This document shows, piece by piece, positions 52,861 through 64,000 of a DNA stretch of 64,000 nucleotides. Where the stretch lies: assembly GCF_032062135.1 (NCBI RefSeq), contig NC_092861.1, positions 56,212,921-56,276,920 on the forward strand. The letters run 5' to 3'. Each line of letters begins with the position of its first letter. The first letter of the stretch is position 1. Under the pieces are notes generated by a model. It had not been told where the DNA came from. It did not search any database and saw only the letters and a list, made by a program, of their open reading frames with translations. A program made the position numbers and the translations under genes. This stretch comes from Pyxicephalus adspersus. Lineage: Eukaryota > Chordata > Amphibia > Anura > Pyxicephalidae.

Positions 52861-54238
52861 TAAAAATCTGTAATATATTTGTGGTGGATATGAACTGCTG
52901 ATATTATATTATTATGTTATTTAGAATTTTAGAATTTTGCAGACTTTAACATTTAAAGAAGTGATATATATCTGAAAACCAGACTGAATAAAGATCTAGC
53001 CAGTGAAACGCCTGCCAAATCCATAGACTGAAGATGACACACAAATACCACTGAATAGATACTCACACCTATTGGTCTAATTTTTCACACTCATGCTTTC
53101 AGTGTGTTTTTTTCTTTGCAAATAACTATTTACAGGAACATAAAATTGCTACCTTGACCAGTGTAATGGTGTTCACATTGAGACGCACCTAGATGATAAT
53201 TGTTGCACAAACCTTTCTAGCATAGTCCTGGATCACAAATGGTGAGTGTAAGCACACTGTAATTATGGGCCGCACACATTTGTACATGTCTGGCATAAAA
53301 ATTCAGACATGTAAGAACAAAGAACAGCTAAAGTTATGTGCCTGAAGTTGTACGTTTGGGTTTTACCTGGGAACCGTCTGCTGCACTCAATACATAATCA
53401 TCATATTACAAAGAACAACGTTCAAAACCTTTTTGTGATGAATAGAAACATAGCCCTTACACGCTAAATTAGAAATGAATTAATGCTGGGAATTCACACT
53501 GGAAAGCACTGTGTTGTCTATAGCTTGCTTCTCTGTAGACCAAAATAAATAAACTCTCACTCTTCAACCCTAAGGGATATTCGGAAAACTGGGATTCATC
53601 CTTACAGAACTGTATCTGTTAACAATTTATGAATTAAATTTACTTTAAACATGTCTGTTCAATTTAATATAAAAAAAAAAAACACTTTGGGGCTGGTTTG
53701 CTTAATTGGTTTGTAGAAATAGTCCGCACCCACCAGACACCTCTAAAAATTTTATTAAGAAATACGGTGTACCTAACAGAATTTAAAAAGTCACACTAAT
53801 GTTTTTTCAAACTGCTTTATATTTGGCTATAGAGGCAGGGGCGCATCCCTAAACAAACCTTGACTATTCCTTAAACAACAATCTTACCGTAAGATTTTAT
53901 GTATTTATTGTGTTTTATGCATGTTATTTGCATGTTATATGTTGTGCAAGGTATCCTGACTACCAATGCTAAGCTGACATACCTCAGCGATTCTGCCAGC
54001 TGGACATTTTTATTTTTTGCAGGAAGTTACTATTTACAATAGAGTAGACACTGTGATCAGAATATCCAGAGAAGGCATGGGGTTTATGGGTCAGGGGGAA
54101 CACAGGGGAACGACTAGGCACGGGGAAGGAAGACAAAACAGGCTGAGAATTGTCTCTTGTGGCCCATAAGAGGACATTGTGGAGTGAGGGATTTCTAGAT
54201 GCAACCTTTCTGGCATGGAACAATGAACTCTGCAAAGT

Positions 54239-54361
54239 AAGGCTACGAAAACACATCAGATAATTCTTGTCTGATAATCACCTCAGGGCTGATATCGTAT
54301 GAGAATCTGGCGTGTGTATCCTTTCCAACGACATTATTGCATGTGTGTACCCAGCCTAAGG
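54239..54361. mobile_element. MITE, TIR family GGCTGCGTACACACG, short copy
   Basis: Left AAGGCTACGAAAACACATCAG and right, reverse complemented, TTAGGCTGGGTACACACATGC. Only 123 bp, an internal deletion of the form at 38318-38653. The fragment CCTTTCCAACGAC is retained. Confidence 0.7.
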
Positions 54362-57300
54362 AATGTCAGTAAAAGAAATGTAAAGGGTGTAGGGAAGATC
54401 GCTGGAATTACAAAATGACATTGCTTGTGAAGAAGGTAGGTGGATACTGCAGGGTGTCAAATCTACCTCCCAAACTTCTGAGATGAGAAAAAGGACACCT
54501 TCCTTTGTATGTCAACACAAAGGGACACAACTGCCATGTCCCAAATTACATGAATGAAAAATGAAAATGTCAAAAATGATAAGCTTAAGCTGATCTCTGA
54601 GATGAACCCAATTGCCTTCCTACCTTCCTCTAACTAATACTAATATTTCTTACTGAAAGCTGCAGTCACTTGATGCATCAACCCTTTATCTGTTTACTAC
54701 AGGTGAGATCTTTCTTCAGGTGCCCAAATCTTGCCTGTGTTATGTGGACATGACTGTCAATCCACAAAAAAATATTAGAATTGAAAAGAGCCGTCTGCAG
54801 CAAGGACATCAGCAAGAGGGTACAGGCCAGGACTGGCCAACAAGGGCACATCTGCAGCACTAAATCAGCAATACCTTTAAACCAGCACAATCAAGGGGGC
54901 ATGTACAGTAGATTTAGGTAAGTATATCTTCTTGATCTGGACTTCCAATAATTGCATTACTAGTGCAAAGATCAGGAGTGATAGCTGGCACCCCTGACTA
55001 GTGCATTTTTAGTTCAACAAAACAAGAAAAAACTTTTTGGGACTTTTTAGGCACATTTATTTATTTGAAAGGGTATAGATAGCATACCAAACTTCAATAC
55101 TCTGGCATTGGGCCAAGTGTAGAATGTGTTTTTTATGCCCAATGCACGTCTTTTCTGCATTCAGTAATGCAAGCAAAAAAGGAAAATAGACTGCTTTATG
55201 GAAAGTGTGTTAAGATCTATGAATTTTCTTATCCCTTCAGGTACTTGATGACCTTTAAAAAATCTACTTTTTTAATTAATTTACCAGGGTTTTTAATATG
55301 GCACAAGTCTTGAAAAAACTTTCATGTCCCATGGAACCCCTTCTATAATTACTATATTTACCGCTCACAGTACATTAGTTAGATGGTCATTGGGAAGGCT
55401 GTTACCCTTACAGATAGACTGGTGTCAGGTAAACTGATCTGAAAGTCCTAAATTCCTTTTTGCTCAGGGAATCCCTAGCAACCTCTATAGAAACGTTAGG
55501 GTTTCACCAAATGCTGGAAGAGAAACACTGAATTAAACTGTTTGCCCAGAGTTTATAATGCATTTTTGTATCTGTTTAATAACAACACAGGGCAAAAGTT
55601 TGCACCGAAAGTAGGTTATTTTGCAGGTTAGGGGATTTTGTATTACAATGGCTTTTAAGGACTAGTATCCTCATTTTTTAAAATGAGTCTTATAAAAACA
55701 CTAAAGAGCAAAATAAGTAGAAAGCTTTGTAAATGCTACATTTTTTCTTTCAATATTTATATAGTCATATGAAAAGGAATTCCCAAGATACCAAACTCCA
55801 CAAGAAAAAAAAATAGTCTGCAAATAACTATCAAAAATGTAGTGTGCTTAAAAGAAAGTATGCATTGCTTTTTACCCGTGTTTCAGTTGGTATATTAATA
55901 TTGGCTGTTTATTTTCACTTTATTTTGCAGTCTCTATTATATGTGTTTTTTATAGCCACACTTATCTCTTGGACAATATGAGCTGTTAAGGTTTCTCCAT
56001 TAAACAATGCAATCCTTAGTGTTTATTTTCTAGTGTGTGTTATTTGTTCAGAACACAGCGTTCCTCCCGTTTAGTGATTATGCCACTGTGGATGGGTGGT
56101 CTGCTTCCGTTCATTTCCTTTTAACCACCTGTCTTAAATTGTATCTGAGATCTATCACAAGAGAGTAATTGAATGTGGAGAAGGATCCAGGCAAATCATT
56201 ATTCCTGAACATCAGCCTGCATCTTTCTCCAGGGTTAAATTCAGGTCAGTATAAACAAATGATAAATCCAGATATTAAGTCTGCTATGGCCACTCCTTAA
56301 ATTTTACTCTGCAATGTAAAAATACAGCAAACCATAAGGTGAGATACCAAACAACCCAACCCTTTAACAAAATACAAGAGCAATGAAATAGCCCCCCTCT
56401 ATAATTCTCAAGGGAGACTTTGATGTTATTGTTGTAGTACTGCATTGTGGTATGAAACAGAAAAACAGGAGGGACAGTGAGCAGATCCCAAAATAACCGC
56501 TCTGAGTTTCTCTGTAGATTGCTTTCTTTTCATAACCCTGTGTCTGTGTGACAGTACTCTCACAACTATGTCCAACTGGGAGACCAGCCACAGGGGCTTA
56601 GGGTGGAGGTAAAAACAATATACTGTATAGGGAAGACATATGCATTTATGTATAATTTTGTTAACAGAAGAAAATTACCAAATGTATCATGGGGCCCCAT
56701 CACATCTTTAACTTTTACTATTCACCAAAACATAAACTTGTTTAAAAACATCTCTACAATGAGGGCAAAATTAGCAATATTCTGACAGTTTCCTTGTTTT
56801 GCCTGTACGTGCTAGAATGGATTAAAAGGGGGTGCAATATACACCAAACCAGGTGTTTCTATTATTTTCTGTTCTATTTATGTTTTTTTGTGTCTGAGTA
56901 ACAGAATAAATGTATACTATAGTTTGTGAATGTGCACTGAATAGACTATTACACTACCTCATGGGGGAGGAAGGGGCAGCAATGGCTCTATTCTCCTTTT
57001 ATTCAAAGAATGGTGTGTATGCAGGTGCCAAAATAGGGGCACCCAACACACACGAATTGCACCCTAAGCAACCCATATTCCTAAAAACAGCTTTACCAGC
57101 ATATTATCTATTAGGCATGCCTTACTTACAGTTCTATAAGGAACTTAAGTATTACGGGTTTGCAAGATGGGCTAATACCAGTGTATAGAAGAATGTTTTA
57201 AAAGGCTCCCAGTGCTATGGGCCAGGCCACAGCAGTTGGGTGGAGGTAGGTACACATATAAGGCAGATGGTGGGTAAATATAGAAGGGCTAGGCAGGATC

Positions 57301-57545
57301 TCATAACATAGCAAGGCTACCTAACATCAGGACTGAAAGAAGAGAAAAAGGTCAGCAAGTAAAGGTTATAATATTCTACATTCTGTTCTAGTGATATACA
57401 TTTGTTTCAGAGCAAACCTTGAAATTGGATTTACTAACATGTCCATAGAATTTTTTTTATTTCTTGTGGGCAGTGGTTTGCTCAGCGGCATTCTTGCTGT
57501 TGCAGCACCATGCTCCCAGGTTCCAATCACAGCCAGAACACTAAA

Positions 57546-57697
57546 GGCCTGATTTAATAAAGCTCTCCAACGCTGGAGAAGATACACTTTCTTCAGTGAA
57601 CCTGGACCAAATCGTACATCGTACAGTGTTTAGTTGTTGGAAAGGATTGTGAAAGATCTTTTCCAACGACTAGAATTGCACGTGTGTATGAAGCTTT
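57546..57697. mobile_element. Two abutting MITE fragments
   Basis: 57546-57608 is the left end of the CCTGATTTATTAAAG family (CTGATTTAATAAAGCTCTCC). 57612-57697 is the right end of the GGCTGCGTACACACG family, including the hairpin GTTGGAAAGGATTGTG...CTTTTCCAAC and ACGTGTGTATGAAGCTTTA. Their direct contact suggests nested insertion or recombination. Confidence 0.65.
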
Positions 57698-58879
57698 AAT
57701 GTCTATAAGAGAGACATTAGATTGTGATCATGAATAGTAAAAACTGATTGAAAGCTTTTAGGGACCTTAAGGAACATTTCTAAAGGTCTAACGATTATAC
57801 CAAAATCACAGCTTACAGTATTCCCTAAAGAAAAAGACCATCAAACATTTTTTCCAATATGTGGCTGCAAAATGATATAGGGAGTTGTAACTTATCAATT
57901 AGAGTATATCTGGGGACATATTAGGTTTTTTTATGTGACTCAGAATGGACCAGATTGACCTGCCTACTTTCATGTACTTCAAGATTCATTAAGATTCTCT
58001 ATATGGAAGACCAATCTTTGATGTGCGAAAGAATACCTGTACCAAACTCTCAGTGCTGTACCCAATCATTTGCTCATATTTGACACACTCTCCTTGAAAT
58101 GTCCGGAGTCTTTTTGCTTCTTAGTGCATCTGACCTTTCGAAATTAGTAAAAGAGCTTTTAGATAAATACCTTCTCCAGTAACAACCATAGCTATCTGCT
58201 CCTCTGAATTCTTTTCTTATGTTCACGTAAATATTTCCATTATCCTGTCACCCAGGCACAGACTCTGTGGGCTCTTCATGGGTTTATAAGTGAATAAAAA
58301 CAGCTACCTCATTATAAAGCAGATGTTAACAGAAGAATACAGTGCATTGAAACATAAATGGAATGTCAAGGTTTTTTTTTCTTTTTGATGTTTTGGTTTC
58401 AAGGTGAAAACATTGATGGCGCATTTTGCAAAAATAAGGATACATTTGACAGCACTAATAGTTCAAAGAACCTTTTAAACATATGCACATTCCAAAGTGA
58501 AATAAATGAAAATAGATTTTTTTTTAACTACTGTCATTGGCATTTTAATGCAGCAAGGAGAAATACATTGGAAAAAAGGTAGAGAAAACCAGAGCAAAAG
58601 TTAAGAAGCTGCCAGAGTCAGCCAATCAGCTTTCTTCCTTCTAAAGTAAGTATGGAAACTGATTTGTATATAAGGGTTATATATTGGTAATTGGTAAACA
58701 TTTTTGATGAAGGCCTCACTGCTTACAAAGATGTTTTTAATGGTGCTTGTATCTCAGAATATTTCTAAAACTCAGATAATAATCTCAGCAGTGTACTTAG
58801 ATAGGGTAGGTAGCCATGAATATGAGGACATTGTAATGAAAGTGCCTGCACAGTTCTGCACATTGAGCATGAGCACGGC

Positions 58880-59155
58880 CCAATGGAGATGTTTCTCTGG
58901 CCCTTTGAGTGTTCGGTGGCTCTGTCCGCTGCCAATCCGAGCACGGTCAGGAGAAGGACCCTGCCGGGGGGTGCACTGGCCAGAGCCTAGGAACACGAGC
59001 CTGCGATTGGAGAGTGGGAGGGGTTATTACATCATGACGTTACGTTCAGGGGCATTGTGATGGCATAACCCAGTCCACTCTACCATCGACCCGGCCCCTC
59101 TGGCAATTTTTTTTTCAGATTGTGGCCCCTGAGTACAAAAGTTTGCACACCGCTA
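58880..59155. mobile_element. hAT-like MITE, second copy
   Basis: Shares GTCAGGAGAAGGACCCTGCC, CACTGGCCAGAGCC and GAGAGTGGGAGGGG with 33801-34015, and ends TGTGGCCCCTGAGTACAAAAG then GTTTGCACACC, like the right end of the hAT MITE at 39272-39525. So it links these two elements into one family. GC-rich. Confidence 0.65.
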
Positions 59156-59390
59156 GCCTGGACAATTGTTGGCCATGATATCCCTGGAAAAATCCTGCAT
59201 GTGACATTTTGTTGTCGTGACTTCCATGTTTGTTGTATGGCTTACTAATGGAGTTTAGCCTATGCTCTTAGAAAAGTGAATTTTTAATCTGCATGGGATA
59301 ATTCATTTAGTTTAGTGAATGTGATAAAATTCACTTAGGGAAGAATACCGTATTACCTAAATGAAAATACTAGTGTTGACAGCCCCATAA

Positions 59391-59460
59391 AGCAGGGGTT
59401 CACATACTTTTTAAATCAAGGACCCAAATAACAAAAAAATTACCATACTGGGACCAAAAA
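59391..59460. mobile_element. hAT-type MITE left-end fragment
   Basis: CAGGGGTTCACATACTTTTT followed by AAGGACCC is the usual left end of hAT MITEs. No matching right end was found. The SINE-like element begins directly after it. Confidence 0.45.
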
Positions 59461-59486
59461 TGACAATTATCAAAAACATGCAGTTA

Positions 59487-59644
59487 GGTTAATTGGCTTC
59501 CCAAAATTGACCCTAGACTGTAATAAAGACATATAACTATGGTAGGGACATAAGATTGTGAGCCCCTTTGAAGTACAGCTAGCCACATGACTATGGACTT
59601 TGTAAAGCACTGCATAATATGTCAGTGCTATATAAATACTGTTT

Positions 59645-59675
<31 letters not shown>

Positions 59676-59680
59676 GTAAA
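59487..59680 (+). mobile_element. SINE-like element with L2-type tail, second copy
   Basis: GGTTAATTGGCTTCCCAAAATTGACCCTAGACTG, ACTATGGTAGGGACATAAGA, GATTGTGAGCCCC, ACTATGGACTTTGTAAAGCA and the tail GCATAATATGTCAGTGCTATA. The element closes with an AAT trinucleotide array (59648-59680). It is the same unit as 15930-16120 in the other orientation. Confidence 0.72.
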
Positions 59681-60019
59681 AATATCACAAATATATCATC
59701 AAAGACAAATAACAGTAGTCAAATGTTACAAAAATAATTAAACAGTAAATACATGTGTTTTATTGGTATAGCAGTATAGTTTAAATATTGGTAAAAAAAT
59801 GATTATAGTTCAAAAAAGAAAAGATGTCTATGCATTATTCCAAAGGGAATTTGTGAAAGACCTAAATCACCCATGGGCACCTGAATGAGAACAATGATGA
59901 GGCACGTAGTACATCCCAGCAATTGGTGGATGTAGGCAAGCTACAATTATTTATAGATAGACAAGGAGATGATTGATCACTATATACTCTGCTTACTTCT
60001 AATGAATAAAACTGGATTC

Positions 60020-60415
60020 TTTACCACTGGTGGTTAGAAAAGTGTCCTCTTACTATTGGTGAATGGAGAAATACCCTCATGAGATGTAGTTAGTTTAGAA
60101 GTGCCCCTATCCTACTGGTTAATTTAAAATGTCACCATGCTGTCAGTTAGTTCATAAATGTCCCTATAATGCAGGTCAGATTGAACATGCTCACAACTTG
60201 CTGGTCAGTTTACTAGGCAGTTTAAAAGTGTCCATGCTTCTATTCAGTTAAAAAGGCCTCATGCTGCTGGTCATTTGAGAAATGTACCCAAGCTGCTGGT
60301 CAGTTTACAAATATCCAAATGCTGCTGGCTAGAAAGACCCCCAGGCTGCTGATCAGTCCAAAAGTGCTTATTGTTGTTAGCAATTTAAAGGTGATCCTTT
60401 ACTACTAGTCAATCC
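60020..60415. repeat. Degenerate tandem repeat, about 35-40 bp unit
   Basis: Variants of ATGCTGCTGGTCAGTTTAA and AAATGTCCC repeat about ten times with strong drift. The clearest copies are around 60250-60350. An old minisatellite with no coding potential. Confidence 0.75.
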
Positions 60416-62499
60416 TTTGACATGTAATGTAAATCTCTGAAGAAGTAACAGATTCTCCCCAGGTCCAAAGCAATATGGACCTTGGACTACAAACATCATT
60501 GGACCGCACATGTCTCAGAACAGCTTTGTGGCTGCATGTGTAGATCCAAGTCAGAATAACAGGGTGACCTGTGCTGGGCAGCTGCAGTGAAAATGGGCAA
60601 TGATCTATAATAAACAGGATATTCAAATAAAACAACATGCAAGTAGATAAAGAAACTGTTGACCGTACCAAAATGAAGCGTAATTTACTGGGAAAGACAC
60701 TAAGAAAGCTGAAAAACCACCAATTTCTTCTGTGAACTCTTCCCCTCCTCCATGAGATAAACTAAGGCAGACATATTTGTAGTTCCTAAGTGAGAACTGT
60801 GGGTGACATACATGTACTTCTATACAGATGCAGTGGAGGGGTGCTAATACGAATCAATACAGACACCACATCTAAAGATCATTCCCGGCACTAGGATATT
60901 TAATGCAAATTATGTCAAAGTCTCTAAAAGATACAGAATACATATATCCATCAATCAACAATCAGAAAATAGAATTAAATATTTTTCCTTTAATTTGCCA
61001 ACCATATATTAGGAATAAAAAAATGCAAAAAATGTTCATACACTATGTTTTTAATTTATATATCTTGTGAGTTTAAGAGATTTAGTTAAAATACATATTT
61101 AGGACGCAATGTTGTTTACCAATCAGAGTTACTACAGGGCTGGATTTTAACGATAAGATTTAAAAGGTCACATACGTTTGTAATATTTATTATAAAATGA
61201 TTATGTTATCTCTGTGCAGTGATACATTAATCTTTTTAATGATTATGATCTTTTTATGATAATGTTTCATCATTGCAGTCTTACATTAGTAAGAAGTTTG
61301 ATGAGATTTGAAATGACCTTTGCATGATAAAAGCTTGCATTATAGACTTTTCCACAAATTTGGGTGTGAGTTACAGGTGTATAGCAGAACACACAGAACA
61401 GGACAAACATGAAAGTAAATAAAGCAATCTTAAATGTATGTCCTACCAGAGTATGGCATGTGTATTAGATTCCCAGCCCAGCACTGTGTCAGTTAGTGGA
61501 GGTGGGTGCAGGGAGTGCTAAGCTGCAGAGACAATGGCAATGAAACTCAAAACAACTTCATTGCTTCTGCTGTGAACTTTGATGATGATGTTCTTTTTAG
61601 TACACACTTGTTCTGAAGCAAAATTACTGCATGTTAAGATTCTGATATACAAATGCCTATATCCAGGCCACAGTTAGAGGTAAAAGGTATTATTATTATT
61701 AGGAAGATTCTGACTCCTTTCAACATCTCTAGCACTGTCACATCTCTACAATCTTCCTTCTATCCTTCTTGTCTATCTACAAATGTCCGGTTGTGACCAA
61801 AACAGAAAGATGCTTAGCATTATCGCTTTTGTTGTGCAAAGATGGGTTCACACCTAGCTAATACTTAATGCAGTGCTGTATATTCTGTAGATTGTTTAAA
61901 ATCCTCAGAATAATATTTGAATCAATGTAGCCTTTTTAAGTCATCCAGTACCATTCTTTTGCTGCTTCTTGCCCATTATGTTCATCTAAAATGTTGTGAA
62001 AGGCAAATAATCTGTTTGTGTATTAGAATCTTTTTAGGTTCCTAAGGCATCCGCATCATTAAGGTCTTTACCAAGGCATGGTATAACTCTTTTAATACCA
62101 AACAAAATATTTTGGTGCATTGCAGTCCACTTTCCTCCAGACAGATATTCATTATCTAGTATACTGTGTGGAGGAGCCATAGAACCAGATCTAAGATCAG
62201 CAGGTACTCCTCCTTATTTGGGCTTCTTATCAGCATGGCTCCCTTATGGCAGTCAAGTTCTTCTACACGACCCTGTGGTCATCGGATGCCTATTTTATAT
62301 ACAGGCACTTGGTGGCTGTAATCATTCCTAAATCTTGCATGAAATTCCATTGCAAGAGTAATTATCCATCTTTCAAATATCATAAAATATAAATGATTTT
62401 CTTTATTTACGAAGAATATATTAGGAAATGTTTAAAATCATATATCTTTGTGTGTTCATAAGGGAAAATATGTAAGATTATCATTATTTGGTGGATATA

Positions 62500-62860
62500 A
62501 TCATGTTTTTGGATGGTCCGCTTTATTTTGTAATTACCGCAGTTTGGATTGTCCCCTGCTCGATCTGATTACACAATGCTAGAATATTTATGCTGTAGCC
62601 ACACTTCAGGGAAAAGTGGCGGAGCATTTGCAAAGTGCAGTAATTGGCATGTGCAAATTCCACTCAGAGCACGCAGTAAGTGTGCAGTTTAATGTGCAGA
62701 GAGTTCCTGGCATATGTAAGAATGATATTTACAACTCATTACATAAATCAAACTTTGCAAAAAGGGACAATAAATTGTGCTGATGTAGATCACTTCTGTA
62801 AATAGCAGAGGTTAGTGCTGAAAACTAGAAATATGCTTTGCTGCTATCTTGTGGTTGAAT
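62500..62860. promoter_or_regulatory. Candidate conserved non-coding element 12 kb downstream of CLDN1
   Basis: Repeat-free block with TTTTGTAATTACCGCAG, CAGTAATTGGCATGTGCAAAT (homeodomain, octamer-like), GAGCATTTGCAAAGTGCAG and CTTTGCAAAAAGGGACAAT. The density of distinct binding-site-like words is unusual for this window. Which gene it might serve cannot be told. Confidence 0.3.
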
Positions 62861-63339
62861 AAGGAATATGTAGATTCTGCTTTCACCATATATAAACTGA
62901 CTTACACGCCTATATATATAAAGGAGTAATAAATTATCTCAGCCTATTACTTTACAGACATGCAAACTTGACAAGCTAATTCAGAACTGAGAACCCTGTT
63001 CCAGCAGTATTTGGGGTTTACAGATCAAAAAGAGCACTAATATACAAAGCAGCCAAATAGCAATCATCAATATTATACAATAATGATGATGTTTTGTATT
63101 TCCTGTACAGCTATTTTGTCCTTTGGATTTACTAGCACCTATGTGGTATGTGGGCCAATTGAAACAATTCACTTTAGTACCTAATCACTTTTGCTGTACA
63201 TAGTTATTGGTAAATCTAAAAAGAAATTTATCAGCACAATACATTTTTAAACTATTCCTCTACAGCTTTACCACTCCACCACTTTCCTAAAGAACCCAGA
63301 ATGTCTCACAGTCCAAAGAAGTTAGAAAATGTATTACTG

Positions 63340-63343
<4 letters not shown>

Positions 63344-63386
<43 letters not shown>

Positions 63387-63465
63387 ATTATTATTATTAT
63401 TAATAAACAGGATTTATATAGCGCCAACATATTACGCAGCGCTGTACATTAAATAGGGCTATATA
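63344..63465 (-). mobile_element. AT/TTA microsatellite and L2-type tail fragment
   Basis: An AT dinucleotide run (63344-63381) leads into a TTA trinucleotide run. On the minus strand this is the end of an L2-type tail: TGTACAGCGCTGCGTAATAT, GTTGGCGCTATATAAATCCTG, then TTAATAATAATAA. A further short ATAT run follows at 63461. Confidence 0.8.
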
Positions 63466-63599
63466 TATATTCGCACAAACCACATTATAAAGGGAAAATT
63501 GTTCTACTGCTTGTTATGATAATCATCAAATCAATCAATCATATGGCAGTAATGATCAATCATATGCAGTTAGACAAGAACAATGCAGTTGAACAAGAG

Positions 63600-64000
63600 A
63601 ATAAGGATGAAAGGTGATATTTGTGGTATGGTTTTGGTGCTAGGTGGGCTGGTCTGAGTATTTCAGAAACCATCTCTATAATTTACAGGGAATGGTCCAA
63701 AAAAGGAAAAATATCCAGCAGTGAGTGGTGAAAATTCTTTGTTGATGCCAGAGGAAAGTTGGCAGAGTGCTCCAAGCTAATAGAAAGACAACAGTAACAC
63801 ATATATACACTTGTTACAACTGAGGTATACATAGAGGCATTCCTGAACACATCAACCTAGAAGAAGATGGGTAACAGCAGCAGGAGACCATGCCAGGTGC
63901 CGCTCTTGTGATCTACAAACAGGTACCTGAGGCTACAACTCACACAGACTCATGGAAATTGGACAAGATAAGATTGCAGAAACATTGGCTGGCCTGATGA
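63600..64000 (+). pseudogene. Decayed Tc1-type transposase, running off the window end
   Basis: Translated pieces follow the Tc1 transposase order. TISIIYREWSKKGKISS (end of the DNA-binding region) comes first, then FVDARGKL, then in another frame NRKTTVTHIYTCYN, a stop, GIHRGIPEH, then sequence corresponding to the RRMGYSSRRPHR region. At the very edge is NIGWPDE, the place of the first catalytic Asp (WSDE in intact copies). Several frameshifts and stops show it is dead. The catalytic remainder and right terminus lie beyond position 64000, and no left terminal repeat was identified. Confidence 0.85.

Larger units (their letters stand above)
52861..58700. other. Downstream intergenic region of CLDN1, no gene seen
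   Basis: Apart from the MITE copies at 54239-54361 and 57546-57697, I find no exon, RNA gene or clear repeat. The open frames are short and domainless. The stretch 55900-56180 is somewhat ordered and could hold a regulatory element, but I have no firm sign. Confidence 0.5.

Overview
This window is vertebrate nuclear DNA, most likely from a frog (anuran, probably ranoid). It is AT-rich and gene-poor, with large introns and many interspersed repeats. Two genes are complete and well supported. CLDN16 (claudin-16) lies on the minus strand, with five coding exons between 17941 and 2135 and a 250-residue product. CLDN1 (claudin-1) lies on the plus strand, with four coding exons between 40540 and 50517 and a 213-residue product. 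All exon joins have GT-AG sites and keep the reading frame. Species assignment is inference from the claudin sequences and from repeat families I associate with frogs.

Layout: 1-2134 is the flank downstream of CLDN16, with its likely poly(A) signal, an inverted-repeat transposon and a decayed exon that resembles a C-type lectin. 2135-17941 is CLDN16, whose introns hold a TTAA-flanked foldback element, a Tc1-like foldback element, a long TATC microsatellite and a broken fibronectin type III exon. 17942-40340 is the 22 kb space between the two divergent gene starts; it carries a dead pogo/Tigger-like transposon, several MITE families, a retroelement end, a CR1 LINE fragment, a hAT MITE with a perfect 8-bp target-site duplication, and two degenerate tandem-repeat tracts. 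40341-52860 is CLDN1 with promoter, introns (including an L2-like LINE fragment in intron 1) and a probable long 3' UTR. 52861-64000 is gene-free, with MITEs, a third degenerate tandem repeat, SINE/LINE tails and, at the right edge, part of a Tc1-type transposase.

The two genes encode four-transmembrane tight-junction proteins. Claudin-1 is a barrier-sealing claudin. In mammals claudin-16 acts in paracellular Mg2+/Ca2+ handling in the kidney. They sit head to head, as I recall for human 3q28, so the order looks ancient. I found no sign of a new gene system. The less obvious items are the short last exon of CLDN16, the gene-exon fossils (FN3 and lectin-like), the decayed transposases, and some low-repeat stretches that may be conserved regulatory elements. 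No alignment or search could be run, so family names for repeats rest on recalled motifs.
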